64,000 nt of DNA from DTU089 sp964421815 (GCA_964421815.1 CAYQYT010000007.1:62001-126000); one strand, 5' to 3'. Positions 42,784 to 51,689 are shown, counted from the first letter of the stretch. Made by a program: numbers and translations. Notes: a model not told the origin generated them from the letters alone.

Positions 42784-44241
42784 ATGGAACATATATTAAA
42801 ATCCGAAAAGTCCCTTCAAAGACTTGAAAATATACGTAAATTCCTGTTAAGCGAAAAGTGGATGGCAGTCCTTTTTGTTATAGCGGGGATTTTTGCGTGT
42901 CTTCACTCCTTTTTCCCAAACGGAAGTTTTCAAATTTGGGGAACCGTTGTTTTAGCATATATTACGGGCTTTGTGTTTATAGTTTCCGGAGATATTTTTG
43001 CAATGCTTATCCCGGGTATGTTCACCTACTGTATAGCAATACGGTGTTATGACTCTCTTGATGAATTCAAGAGCATCGGTTTATTTGCGGTGCCCCTTGT
43101 TGCAATTGTACTGTTCAATATAATCGCATATTTTAAAAAGCCCACAACAAAAGGCTCCCAGTTCTTGCCAATGCTGTGTGTTTCCGTTGCTGCAACCATA
43201 GGCGGTGTGGGTGTTATTTCCGCCAAGGATTATTTCGGCGGAGCCGCCATTTACAACATGCTCGGCATCGGCTTCGGTATGCTTTTGCTTTACTGTATTT
43301 TCTATTCAAGAATCAACACAAACAAGGATTATTTGTTAATAGAAAAACTCACATATATTATGGTTGTTATAGGGCTTTTTATTTCCTTTATGGTTCTTGC
43401 TCATTACATCATAAATATAAACACCGTAATCGACAAGGGCGGTATATTCTATATAAGATGGCGAAACAATGCTTCCACAATTCTTATGATGGCAATGCCC
43501 TTTGCGTTCTTTTTGGGCAACCGCAAAGCCACGGCGGTTATTCTTGCATTCCTCTTCTACGGCGCAACTCTTTTAACAGGTTCCCGGGGCGGTATGGTGT
43601 TCGGCTCCATCGAGTTAGTAATGTGCATCGTTATGTTCATTCTCTATGACAGACGGCGCAGATTAGCCTACATTATTATATGCGGCTGTTTCCTTTTCGT
43701 TATGCTTGTGTATCTTCCGGAAATTACAAGTTTCCTTAACTACACAATCCAAAGGCTTTTCAGAGTTCTTAACCAATTTCTGATGGGCGGTGCCGATACT
43801 GAAACACGGGTTCGTCACTATGCACGCGGCGTAGAGGATTTCCTTAACCACCCGATTTTCGGAACGGGTTTGGGAAATATGACAAACCAAGATATTTTTA
43901 AAAACAAACCCGGTTCACTTTGTTGGTATCACTGTGCACCAATCCAAATTGCCGGCAGTTTCGGTGTTGTGGGTATCGTTGCTTTTGTATATCAGTTTAT
44001 CAAGCGTATTATTTTGATTTGGAAAAAGGCAACTCTTTTCAATATGACTATTTTCCTCTCCTATATAAGCCTCGAACTGATGTCATTGGTAAATCCGGGT
44101 ATCTTCTGTCCCGTACCCTATCTGTTACTTGTGGTAATATATATGATAGTCATTGAAAAATGCAACGACCATGAGCCTCAAATCAAAGTTTCCATCTTCA
44201 AAAAGTTCAGAGAAAAACGCAAGTTTAAAAAACAAGGTTAA
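42784..44241 (+). CDS. O-antigen ligase / polymerase (Wzy)-like membrane protein
   Basis: 485 residues with about 12 membrane segments and a large outer loop. TLLTGSRGGMVFG and the loop ETRVRHYARGVEDFLNHPIFGTGLGN with CWYHCAPIQIAGSFGVVGI match the O-antigen ligase family (PF04932), which in Gram-positives polymerises or ligates surface polysaccharide or teichuronic-type chains. It is flanked by terminators and so transcribed alone; no glycosyltransferases are next to it. The specific product is unknown. Confidence 0.82.
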   Translation: MEHILKSEKSLQRLENIRKFLLSEKWMAVLFVIAGIFACLHSFFPNGSFQIWGTVVLAYITGFVFIVSGDIFAMLIPGMFTYCIAIRCYDSLDEFKSIGLFAVPLVAIVLFNIIAYFKKPTTKGSQFLPMLCVSVAATIGGVGVISAKDYFGGAAIYNMLGIGFGMLLLYCIFYSRINTNKDYLLIEKLTYIMVVIGLFISFMVLAHYIININTVIDKGGIFYIRWRNNASTILMMAMPFAFFLGNRKATAVILAFLFYGATLLTGSRGGMVFGSIELVMCIVMFILYDRRRRLAYIIICGCFLFVMLVYLPEITSFLNYTIQRLFRVLNQFLMGGADTETRVRHYARGVEDFLNHPIFGTGLGNMTNQDIFKNKPGSLCWYHCAPIQIAGSFGVVGIVAFVYQFIKRIILIWKKATLFNMTIFLSYISLELMSLVNPGIFCPVPYLLLVVIYMIVIEKCNDHEPQIKVSIFKKFREKRKFKKQG

Positions 44242-44286
44242 AAAAATGATGCAAAAAGTTTTCGCTTTTTGCATCATTTTTTGTTT
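44242..44286. terminator. bidirectional terminator between the O-antigen-ligase-like gene and nadC
   Basis: A 17-bp perfect stem (AAAAATGATGCAAAAAG with CTTTTTGCATCATTTTT, loop TTTTCG) starting at the stop codon. It also lies just past the nadC stop on the other strand. Confidence 0.9.
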
Positions 44287-44295
44287 TAAATTTAG

Positions 44296-45135
44296 TTATT
44301 TTTTTATTTTCATTGAAATGTCAAAGGCTGTAACTGAATGAGTGAGAGCACCGATTGAAAGAATATCCACACCCAATTCCGCAACACTTTTGATTCTGTC
44401 TTTTGTAAGGTTGCCGGAGGCTTCAAGCAATGCTCTGCCGTCAACAATTTCAACGGCACTTTTCATTGTTTCGTTGTCCATATTATCAAGCATAATAATA
44501 TCTGCGCCAACTTCAACGGCTTCTTCCACCTCTGCAAGAGTGCGGGTTTCAACTTCGATTTTAACAGTATGACCAATCTTTTGCCTAAGTGCCATAACCG
44601 CCGCAGTAATTCCGCCTTTGGCATCAATATGGTTATCTTTAAGCATGGCACAGTCGGAAAGGTTATATCTGTGATTTCGTCCTCCGCCGCAGGTTACCGC
44701 GTATTTTTGAAGTGAGCGAAGCCCGGGAAGTGTTTTTCTTGTATCGGCAATGGTTGCCTTTGTACCCTCGGTCTGTTTTACGCACTCATTTGTAAGGGTG
44801 GCTATTCCGCTCATGTGCTGAATAAGGTTTAGGGCGGTTCTTTCACCTTTAAGAAGTTTAACGGTTCTGCCCTTGAACTCTGCGATGATGTCTCCGTTTT
44901 TGACCTCTTCGCCGTCCTTTTTATGAAGGGTATAGGAGAAAGAATCGTCAAGAAGTTCAAAAACCCTCATTGCAACTTCCCCGCCGCAAAGAACGCCGTC
45001 CGCTTTTGCAACAAAATATGCCTCGCTGACCGCACCCTCGTAAAGAAGATAATCGGTTGCAACATCAATATAGTTAATGTCCTCGGTAATTGCGTTTTTT
45101 ATTAAATCATCAACATAAAATTGGGGTAAAATCAT
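44296..45135 (-). CDS. nadC: nicotinate-nucleotide diphosphorylase (carboxylating)
   Basis: 279 residues. Third step of de novo NAD synthesis: quinolinate plus PRPP to nicotinate mononucleotide. Seen: ALNLIQHMSGIATLT, DTRKTLPGLRSLQKYAVTCG with RNHRYNLSD, KIEVETRTLAEVEEAVE, DIIMLDNMDNE and EASGNLT. Its ATG overlaps the nadB stop (ATGA) and follows AGGAGG. Confidence 0.96.
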   Translation of the reverse strand: MILPQFYVDDLIKNAITEDINYIDVATDYLLYEGAVSEAYFVAKADGVLCGGEVAMRVFELLDDSFSYTLHKKDGEEVKNGDIIAEFKGRTVKLLKGERTALNLIQHMSGIATLTNECVKQTEGTKATIADTRKTLPGLRSLQKYAVTCGGGRNHRYNLSDCAMLKDNHIDAKGGITAAVMALRQKIGHTVKIEVETRTLAEVEEAVEVGADIIMLDNMDNETMKSAVEIVDGRALLEASGNLTKDRIKSVAELGVDILSIGALTHSVTAFDISMKIKK

Positions 45136-46601
45136 TTGTCAACCTCCTGAAGAATTATATAGGCCACCGTGGCAAGGGAAAGTGCCTCACAATAGTCCGC
45201 GGTTACGGCAAATTTGCCGTTTTTAAGCCTGTTAAGTATATTTTCAATTCGTTTCTTTCCCTGTGAAATTGCCGCTTCATCGGGAATTACAAAATATGCT
45301 CTTTGCATTATGTCGCGAATTTCGGTTCTTGTTCCTTTGGGAAGAGGTGCGCCTGTTCTGTCGGATTCTTTTTCCTCGGGAACGGACAGTTTATAGAAAC
45401 CTGCCCTTATGCAGCGGGTTATGTCCTCCGCCGCTTTTCTGCCGAAAACAAGGGCTTCCAAAAGGGAATTGCTTGCAAGACGGTTTTTTCCGTGAACACC
45501 CGTACAGGAACACTCTCCCGCGGCATAGAGCCTGGGCAATGTAGTTCTTGCGTTAAGGTCAACCTCAATACCGCCCATAAGATAGTGCTGGCAGGGAAAA
45601 ACAGGTATCAGGTCCTTGGAAATGTCCACACCCTGACTCAAACAACCGGCATAAATACCCGGGAAACGATTTTTGAGATATTCCTCTCCTTTGTAGCGAA
45701 TATCAAGATAAAAATTATTGTTGCCCAGTCTTCTTGACTCCATAATAATCGAACGGGAAACAACATCCCTGGGTGCAAGTTCAAGACGGCTGTCATACCT
45801 GTCCATAAAACGCTCTTTGTTGCCGTTGAGCAGATATGCACCCTCGCCTCTTACAGCCTCACTTATTAAAAACTGCTCTCTGTTTTCCCCGTTAAATGCA
45901 GTGGGGTGGAATTGCACGTAACTTAAATTTTTTATGGACGCGCCCATTTCGTAGGCAAGCCGTATTCCGTCACCGGTGGCAACGGAGGGGTTGGTGGTGT
46001 ATTTATAAACTCTGCCTATTCCCCCGGAGGCTAAAAGGCAAAAATCCGCATAGACGGTTTTGAAATCGTTACCCCTCATTACCTCAATCTTAAAACCGTT
46101 TTTTATACGGCTCATGGAGGTGACCATAGTTTCATCGCAAACAGTTACATTTGGGAGTTTTTCCACGGCAAGCATAAGTTTATCCACCATTTCCTTGCCG
46201 GAGGTGTCCTTGTGGTGGACAATTCTTCTTCTGCAATGTCCTCCCTCAAGGGTCTTTATAAGTTCACCCTTTTCATCCCGGTCATATTCCACACCGTAGT
46301 CGATTGTTTTAAGAACATCCCCGGGACCCTCTTTAACAAGTTGGGTTACCGCGTCAATGTCATTGGCTCTGCCTCCTGCAATCAGGGTGTCCTCAATATG
46401 CAAATCGTAACTGTCATTTTCCAAATCAAGCACACAGGCAACTCCGCCCTGTGCCAAAGAACTGTTGGACTGATGACGTTCCTTTTTGGAAAGTATGAGC
46501 ACATCAATGTCGGCAGGGAAGTTCAAAGCCCCGTAAAGTCCGGCAATACCGCTGCCCACAATAACCACGCTATACTGTTTTTTTATTTCGGAAAGATTCA
46601 T
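45132..46601 (-). CDS. nadB: L-aspartate oxidase
   Basis: 489 residues. FAD enzyme that oxidises L-aspartate to iminoaspartate, first step of NAD synthesis; in anaerobes fumarate is the likely acceptor. Seen: VVIVGSGIAGLYGALNF, SNSSLAQGGVACVL, GGHCRRRIVHHKDTSG, the HPTAF motif, and RLYAAGECSCTGVHGKNRLA. Start ATG 46601 is four bases after the nadA stop, with GGGGT as ribosome binding site; the TTG at 46619 is less likely. Confidence 0.95.
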   Translation of the reverse strand: MNLSEIKKQYSVVIVGSGIAGLYGALNFPADIDVLILSKKERHQSNSSLAQGGVACVLDLENDSYDLHIEDTLIAGGRANDIDAVTQLVKEGPGDVLKTIDYGVEYDRDEKGELIKTLEGGHCRRRIVHHKDTSGKEMVDKLMLAVEKLPNVTVCDETMVTSMSRIKNGFKIEVMRGNDFKTVYADFCLLASGGIGRVYKYTTNPSVATGDGIRLAYEMGASIKNLSYVQFHPTAFNGENREQFLISEAVRGEGAYLLNGNKERFMDRYDSRLELAPRDVVSRSIIMESRRLGNNNFYLDIRYKGEEYLKNRFPGIYAGCLSQGVDISKDLIPVFPCQHYLMGGIEVDLNARTTLPRLYAAGECSCTGVHGKNRLASNSLLEALVFGRKAAEDITRCIRAGFYKLSVPEEKESDRTGAPLPKGTRTEIRDIMQRAYFVIPDEAAISQGKKRIENILNRLKNGKFAVTADYCEALSLATVAYIILQEVDK

Positions 46602-46605
46602 TTTC

Positions 46606-47523
46606 TTACCCCAACTCAAGCATACGGTTTATGCTTTTACGTGCTTTTTTTCGTAAATTTTCTTCTAATTCTACTTTTTCTCCGCCCTCTCCGATTATGG
46701 CTTTATAAACATCTTCAAGAGAGGTCTTTTTCATGTCTTCACAACAGAGTTTTTCGGGAGCCAACTGTATGAATCTTTCGCCCTTTTCCTCGTTAATAGC
46801 AAGGTAATCAACAACACCCCGCTCAGTTCCGATAATAACCTTTCCCTTTTGGGCTTTTGCGTAATTTATAATCTCGCTTGTTGCGCCCACCATATCCGCA
46901 AGTTCAACAACCTCTTTGGGTGATTCGGGATGAACCGCAAAAACAGCGTCGGGATGCTCTGCCTTGCATTTTAAAACATCCTCTTTTGTAAGGGATGCGT
47001 GAACGGGACAATAGCCGTCCCAGAAAATGAATTTCTTTTCGGGTACGCTTTTCTGAACAAAAGAGCCCAGGTGCTGATCGGGAATGAAAAGAATTTTATC
47101 AGCATCAAGTTTTTTTACAATTTTTATTGCGGAGGAACTTGTGACACAAACATCGCACTCCGCTTTAAGTGCGGCAGTTGTATTGATATATGCCACCACT
47201 TCCGTGTCGGGATTTTCCTCTTTGAATTTTCTCACTCTTTCGGGGGAAATCTGTTCAGCCATGGGGCAGGTAGCCGTGGCAACGGGGAGGATTGTTTCCG
47301 TTTGAGGAGAAAGAATTTTTACACTTTCCGCCATAAAACGAACTCCGCACATTACAACCCTTTTGGCTTTAAGTTCTGCGGCTTTCTTACTCAGAAAGAA
47401 ACTGTCGCCGGTGACATCCGCAATATCAATAATATCGGGGTCCTGGTACGTGTGGGCAAGAACAACCGTATCGGTTGCCTTTTTCGCTTCAATTATTTTA
47501 TTTTTTAACTCCTGCGTGTTCAT
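46606..47523 (-). CDS. nadA: quinolinate synthase
   Basis: 305 residues. [4Fe-4S] enzyme that condenses iminoaspartate with dihydroxyacetone phosphate. Seen: VLAHTYQDPDIIDIADVTGD, MCGVRFMAESVKIL, DQHLGSFV, CPVHASLTKEDV, HPESPKEVVELAD and GTERGVVDYL, with cluster cysteines in MCGVRF, CPVH and EKLCCEDMK. First gene of nadA-nadB-nadC; its promoter is at 47567-47594. Confidence 0.96.
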   Translation of the reverse strand: MNTQELKNKIIEAKKATDTVVLAHTYQDPDIIDIADVTGDSFFLSKKAAELKAKRVVMCGVRFMAESVKILSPQTETILPVATATCPMAEQISPERVRKFKEENPDTEVVAYINTTAALKAECDVCVTSSSAIKIVKKLDADKILFIPDQHLGSFVQKSVPEKKFIFWDGYCPVHASLTKEDVLKCKAEHPDAVFAVHPESPKEVVELADMVGATSEIINYAKAQKGKVIIGTERGVVDYLAINEEKGERFIQLAPEKLCCEDMKKTSLEDVYKAIIGEGGEKVELEENLRKKARKSINRMLELG

Positions 47524-47566
47524 TAAAAATCACCTCAGTAGAATAACATTAAATTATGTCATTTTA

Positions 47567-47594
47567 ATTATACCACTATTTTGCCACTTGGCAA
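47567..47594 (-). promoter_or_regulatory. nadABC promoter with palindrome over the -35 box
   Basis: On the minus strand TTGCCA (47589-47594), 16-bp spacer, TATAAT (47567-47572). The -35 box is half of a perfect palindrome TTGCCA-CT-TGGCAA (47581-47594), a possible operator for a NAD-responsive repressor. Confidence 0.6.
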
Positions 47595-47666
47595 TATAAA
47601 AAATTCCCAAAAAATCCGATACTTTTATACCGTTTTCGGTTATAACACAGAACATTATATTTTTAG

Positions 47667-47695
47667 TTGAAAAAGAAATAAATTTAGGTTATTAT
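47667..47695 (+). promoter_or_regulatory. glyA promoter
   Basis: TTGAAA (47667-47672), 17-bp spacer, TATTAT (47690-47695), followed by AAGGAG at 47720-47725. No riboswitch-like structure is evident in the short leader. Confidence 0.7.
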
Positions 47696-47735
47696 AAAGT
47701 GAATTAAATTACATTGTTTAAGGAGATTAGCCCCT

Positions 47736-48992
47736 GTGAACAGTTATCTTGAAAAAAATTTTGATTCTTTAAAAAATGCGGACAACGAACTTTTTGAGGC
47801 TTTTGAAAAAGAGCGGGTTCGTCAAAGCGAAAACATTGAACTCATTGCAAGTGAGAACTACGCTTCCCCCGCTGTTATGGCGGCAAGCGGAAGTATTTTC
47901 ACCAACAAGTACGCAGAGGGTTACCCCTCCCGCAGATATTACGGCGGTTGCGAATACGTGGATATTGCAGAGGAACTTGCCATAGAAAGACTGAAAAAAC
48001 TTTTCGGTTGTGAATATGCAAATGTCCAGCCCCATTCAGGTTCCCAGGCAAACTTCGCCGTTTATTTCGCTCTCCTCAATCCCGGTGACACGGTTCTCGG
48101 TATGAGCCTTGCGGACGGCGGACACCTTACCCACGGTTCTCCCGTAAACGTAAGCGGATCATATTTTAATTTTGAGAGTTACGGAGTTGACGAAAAGGGA
48201 TTTCTTGATTACGATGCCCTTGAAAAGAAAGCAAAGGAATGTAAACCCAAACTCATTGTAGCCGGTGCTTCCGCTTACCCGAGAACTATCGATTTCAAAA
48301 GAATACGTGAAATTGCGGACTCCGTGGGCGCTCTGTTTATGGTAGATATGGCACATATTGCAGGGCTTGTCGCCTCGGATATGCACCCCTCCCCCATACC
48401 CTATGCTCACGTTGTAACATCCACAACCCACAAAACCCTCCGCGGTCCCAGGGGCGGTATAATCCTTACAAATGACGAGGAAATCGCAAAGAAAGTTAAC
48501 AAGGCTGTTTTCCCCGGTATTCAGGGCGGTCCCCTCATGCACATTATCGCCGCAAAAGCAATCTGTTTCGGAGAAGCACTCAAGCCGGAGTTCAAGGAAT
48601 ACGGAAAAAGAATTATTACCAACTGCAAAGCCCTTGAAAACGCACTGTGCGCCCGGGGTGTAAATATGGTTTCCGGTGGTTCCGACAACCACCTGCTGTT
48701 ACTTGACTTGCGTAACCTGGGTATTACCGGCAAGGAACTTGAACATCGACTTGACGAAGTTCATATAACAGTTAATAAAAATGCCATTCCCAATGACCCG
48801 GAAAAGCCATTTGTTACAAGCGGTATTCGTATCGGCACCGCCGCAGTTTCATCAAGAGGATTTGAAGCACAGGATATGGTAGATATTGCAGAATACATTA
48901 AACTTGCGGCGACGGATTTTGAAAACAGCAAGGAATATATAATAGAAAATGTTGCAAGAATCTGTCATAGATACCCCTTGTATAAGGATTAA
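47736..48992 (+). CDS. glyA: serine hydroxymethyltransferase
   Basis: 418 residues. PLP enzyme that interconverts serine and glycine with tetrahydrofolate and feeds one-carbon metabolism. Seen: NIELIASENYASPAVMAASG, TNKYAEGYPSRRYYGGCEYVD, ANVQPHSGSQAN, and the PLP-lysine motif VVTSTTHKTLRGPRGG. Translation starts at GTG 47736, ten bases after AAGGAG. A strong terminator follows. Confidence 0.97.
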   Translation: MNSYLEKNFDSLKNADNELFEAFEKERVRQSENIELIASENYASPAVMAASGSIFTNKYAEGYPSRRYYGGCEYVDIAEELAIERLKKLFGCEYANVQPHSGSQANFAVYFALLNPGDTVLGMSLADGGHLTHGSPVNVSGSYFNFESYGVDEKGFLDYDALEKKAKECKPKLIVAGASAYPRTIDFKRIREIADSVGALFMVDMAHIAGLVASDMHPSPIPYAHVVTSTTHKTLRGPRGGIILTNDEEIAKKVNKAVFPGIQGGPLMHIIAAKAICFGEALKPEFKEYGKRIITNCKALENALCARGVNMVSGGSDNHLLLLDLRNLGITGKELEHRLDEVHITVNKNAIPNDPEKPFVTSGIRIGTAAVSSRGFEAQDMVDIAEYIKLAATDFENSKEYIIENVARICHRYPLYKD

Positions 48993-49017
48993 CAAAAGAG
49001 TAAATCAGAACATAAAA

Positions 49018-49059
49018 ATCCGAGATTCACAAAATCATGTGAATCTCGGATGATTTTTA
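49018..49059. terminator. terminator between convergent glyA and the acyl-CoA synthetase gene
   Basis: A 14-bp perfect stem (ATCCGAGATTCACA/TGTGAATCTCGGAT, loop AAATCA) followed by GATTTTTATT; it can act in both directions. Confidence 0.9.
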
Positions 49060-50823
49060 TTCAACTGTTACTGTTTCTTTTTCTTCCGTTGCCTCTGCAT
49101 TTTCCTTGTCCTTTTTCTTTTCAAACATACGGTAATTGATTTTACCGATTTTTGTTGTGGGCAACGCGTCGGCGAACTCAATTTCCTTAAACTGTGCATT
49201 TTTTGCAATGTTCTTTTTGCAGAAATCTTTAATTTCCTTTTCAATTTCCGCCGTGCGTTGAACACCGTTTTTCAGAACAATAACCGCCTTGGGTGCTTCC
49301 TCGCGAACCTTGTCCTTAATGCCAACCACAACGCTTGAGGCAACATATTTACACTTGTTGAGGATGTTTTCAAGTTCCGTGGGGTAAATATTATAGCCGT
49401 TGGAAATAATCATTCGTTTAAGACGGGATGTGAAATGCAGAACACCGTTTTCAAGATAGCCCAAGTCACCCGTGTGCAGCCATTGTGTGCCGTCCCCGTG
49501 GGTTCTTATGGCATTGTCGGTTTCTTCATTATCATTTACATATCCCAACATTACGGTGGGGCCGTTAACACAGATTTCACCGATTTCTCCATCGGGGAGT
49601 TTTTCGTTTGTATCGGGATCGCAGACTCTTATTTGTGTATCCGGATTGGGAATACCGATATTGTCGATGTCCTCGGCACCGTAAGCGGTGGCAGTAAAGA
49701 AAGCGGTTGCCTCGGAAAGACCGTAGCCTATTCTTATATGCGCTTTTGACCCGCAGGAACGGAAATAATCAATAACCTTTGCACGAAGGTCGTCGCTGAG
49801 ATAATCACCGCCGCTGAGAATAACTTTGACACTCTTAAAACTGTCGGGACCCAGGTTATTGTTATTGGTAATTGCCTTGAGCATTGTGGGAACGGCGGGA
49901 AGAATTGTGGGCTTTTTCTTCTTTATTGTTTCGTTGAGTTTTTTAACATCAATCTTGGGAATAAGTATGCACTTCATACCAAGGCACAGGGGGGCATGAA
50001 CCGAAACGCAAAGACCGAAACCGTGGAAAATCGGAAGTGCCGACAGCATGGAGGCACCCGGTTTTGCTTCGGGACAGACGGCGATACACTGTATTGCAAG
50101 GGCATTGAAACAAAGGTTTGAGAGAACTATACCCTTTGATTTTCCCGTTGTTCCTCCGCTGTAAATAAGCACGGCCGCGTCATTTTTGTTTTTCTTGACA
50201 GAGGGGGCAATAGTGCCCATACCGGAAACAAATTTCTTCCAGGTTATTGCGTCATTTCCGTATTTTAACTGTTTTCTGCTTTTTATATTGTAAAGAGTTT
50301 TTAAAACTGTGGGCATACTGTTGCTGACTTCACACACAACAATATTCTGAACGCAAGCGGCACTGACAGTATTATAGGAAGCGTCCGTTGTAAAAATCAG
50401 ACTTGAATCCGTAAGAGAAACCGCATTTCTGATTTCATTTGCATCACTTAAAGGATGAATAACATTTGCAACCGCACCGATTTTGTTAATGGCATAAATA
50501 AGGAAAATCGACTCGGGTATATTGGGCATACATACCGTAACGCTTTCGTCCTCAACAACACCCATTTTTTTCAAAGCATTTGCAACGATATTTATATTTT
50601 CATCAAGTGCTTCAAAAGTGTAAACCGTGTCAAAATACTCCAATGCGGGTGCATCGGGCTGCTTTTCAACCATTTCCTTGAGAAGTTCATAAATTGACCC
50701 CTCGCGGTAACACATGTGTTCCGGCATATTGCCGTAATGTTTAAGCCAGGTTTTTTCTTCCGCAGGCACCTCTATCAAAGATATGGCTTCCATAGTGGAA
50801 AAATAATTACATTTTGTGCCCAT
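49057..50823 (-). CDS. AMP-binding acyl-CoA synthetase / ligase
   Basis: 588 residues. ANL-superfamily enzyme that activates a carboxylic acid as acyl-AMP and probably passes it to CoA. Seen: AVLIYSGGTTGKSKGIVLSN (P-loop), GYGLSEATAFF, HTGDLGYLENG, KRMIISNGYNIYPTELE and the C-terminal Lys in PTTKIGKINY. A long- or medium-chain fatty acid is the likely substrate but cannot be proven. The charged tail (KDKENAEATEEKE) is unusual. Start at 50823 follows AGAGGTTGCCA; a GAAA-capped hairpin (50840-50853) lies just before that site. Confidence 0.9.
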   Translation of the reverse strand: MGTKCNYFSTMEAISLIEVPAEEKTWLKHYGNMPEHMCYREGSIYELLKEMVEKQPDAPALEYFDTVYTFEALDENINIVANALKKMGVVEDESVTVCMPNIPESIFLIYAINKIGAVANVIHPLSDANEIRNAVSLTDSSLIFTTDASYNTVSAACVQNIVVCEVSNSMPTVLKTLYNIKSRKQLKYGNDAITWKKFVSGMGTIAPSVKKNKNDAAVLIYSGGTTGKSKGIVLSNLCFNALAIQCIAVCPEAKPGASMLSALPIFHGFGLCVSVHAPLCLGMKCILIPKIDVKKLNETIKKKKPTILPAVPTMLKAITNNNNLGPDSFKSVKVILSGGDYLSDDLRAKVIDYFRSCGSKAHIRIGYGLSEATAFFTATAYGAEDIDNIGIPNPDTQIRVCDPDTNEKLPDGEIGEICVNGPTVMLGYVNDNEETDNAIRTHGDGTQWLHTGDLGYLENGVLHFTSRLKRMIISNGYNIYPTELENILNKCKYVASSVVVGIKDKVREEAPKAVIVLKNGVQRTAEIEKEIKDFCKKNIAKNAQFKEIEFADALPTTKIGKINYRMFEKKKDKENAEATEEKETVTVE

Positions 50824-50923
50824 TGGCAACCTCTTTCTGTTCCCTTTCGGGAAAAATTTTATTAAAAATGACGGCATATAACTTCAATATTCGGAATAAG
50901 GATTCGCACCATTCACCATTTTG

Positions 50924-50952
50924 ATAATATAGATTTTTTTCGACAAAGTCAA
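50924..50952 (-). promoter_or_regulatory. promoter of the acyl-CoA synthetase gene
   Basis: On the minus strand TTGACT (50947-50952), 17-bp spacer, TATTAT (50924-50929), giving a leader of about 95 nt. Confidence 0.7.
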
Positions 50953-51113
50953 GGAAATCTGTAAAAAAACTCGGCTTTCCAAAAACATTAAACACTTGTT
51001 TAATTAAATGTTGGATTTTTACACTAACTTTTGAATATACTGTTAGGGTATGTTTCCTTTAACGAACAGTAAAAAGCAAAATACTCAAAATGTAAAAAAC
51101 AAAACCCGTATTA

Positions 51114-51142
51114 TTGACACCGAAAAATTTATATGTTAGAAT
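51114..51142 (+). promoter_or_regulatory. tRNA-Leu promoter
   Basis: TTGACA (51114-51119), 17-bp spacer, TAGAAT (51137-51142), about 80 bases before the tRNA. Confidence 0.75.
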
Positions 51143-51227
51143 ATGCCTTGCGTAAAAAGTAAAGAATAGGTTTGAAATACACTCCAATTACTTCTTACCT
51201 TTTCACTCTTACTTCTTACCTCAACAC

Positions 51228-51314
51228 GCAGGGGTGGCGGAATTGGCAGACGCGTTAGATTCAGGTTCTAATGAATGCAAGTTCATGTGGGTTCAAGTCC
51301 CATCCTCTGCACCA
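51228..51314 (+). tRNA. tRNA-Leu (anticodon CAG)
   Basis: 87 nt with a 7-bp acceptor stem (GCAGGGG with CCTCTGC, one G-U pair), a D-arm, an anticodon stem TTAGA/TCTAA with loop TTCAGGT (anticodon CAG), the long variable arm expected for leucine tRNAs, T-loop TTCAAGT and encoded CCA. It reads CUG codons. Confidence 0.95.
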
Positions 51315-51317
51315 AAG

Positions 51318-51356
51318 CAAAGAGTCCGTTCGTCAGAGCGGATTCTTTGTTTTTTA
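51318..51356 (+). terminator. tRNA-Leu terminator
   Basis: An 11-bp stem (CAAAGAGTCCG with CGGATTCTTTG) followed by TTTTTT directly after the tRNA. A diverged copy of the same hairpin occurs at about 51755-51790. Confidence 0.85.
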
Positions 51357-51360
51357 GTAT

Positions 51361-51461
51361 AAAGTTCGGGGGACTTGAACCCCCTCGGCGAAGCCGAACA
51401 CAATCGGGTTTTCGCGTAGCGAATGATGGGCAGAGCCCATCAAGTCCCATTCTCTGCACCA
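51361..51461 (+). repeat. hairpin cluster ending in a duplicated tRNA-Leu 3' end
   Basis: Small hairpins (GGGGG-ACTTGAA-CCCCC, TCGGC-GAA-GCCGA, TTCGC-GTA-GCGAA, GATGGGC-AGA-GCCCATC) lead into 51440-51461, which repeats the last 22 nt of the tRNA, CCA included, with one mismatch. The first hairpin loop also holds the T-loop sequence in reverse orientation. The fragment cannot form a second tRNA. Confidence 0.8.
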
Positions 51462-51462
51462 G

Positions 51463-51507
51463 AAAAAGGGGATGTAAAAAAACGAAAGTTTTTTACATCC
51501 CCTTTTT
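51463..51507. terminator. terminator-like hairpin of the GGGGATGTAAA family
   Basis: AAAAAGGGGATGTAAAAAA with its complement, loop ACGAAAG. It is the longest of the family and follows the duplicated tRNA end rather than a gene. Confidence 0.7.
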
Positions 51508-51510
51508 CAA

Positions 51511-51682
51511 TGAAATTCGTTCTTACAGAACGAGTGAAATATTACTGCGTAATGTGAAATACGCTTTGCGTATGAAATATGCCTGCGGCATATAAAGGAA
51601 CGAATTTTATTTCACATTCGGCGTTAGCCGAATATTTCATAATCCGTAAGGATTATTTCATATCGCGTCAGCGATATTTCAT
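51511..51682. repeat. array of seven small hairpins spaced by TGAAAT/ATTTCA
   Basis: Hairpins of 5-7 bp with 3-4 nt loops at 51517-51533, 51541-51553, 51559-51573, 51577-51593, 51616-51633, 51640-51655 and 51660-51677. The first four are spaced by GTGAAAT or TGAAAT, the last three by ATTTCAC or ATTTCAT, so the whole array is itself an inverted repeat around the outer pair TGAAATTCGTTC (51511-51522) and GAACGAATTTTATTTCA (51598-51614). Stem sequences differ but stay paired. Not coding. Confidence 0.8.
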
Positions 51683-51689
51683 CAACTAT

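Larger units (their letters stand above)
50824..51227. other. intergenic region upstream of tRNA-Leu
   Basis: About 400 AT-rich bases without a gene. It holds the minus-strand promoter of the acyl-CoA synthetase gene and its leader hairpin, and the plus-strand promoter of the tRNA. Nothing else is evident from about 50960 to 51110. Confidence 0.7.

Noticed and set aside
47696..47735. Glycine or other riboswitch before glyA
   Set aside because: The leader after the promoter is only about 35 bases, too short for a riboswitch.
51511..51682. CRISPR array
   Set aside because: The repeated part is only about seven bases and the intervening sequences are self-complementary hairpins of varying length.
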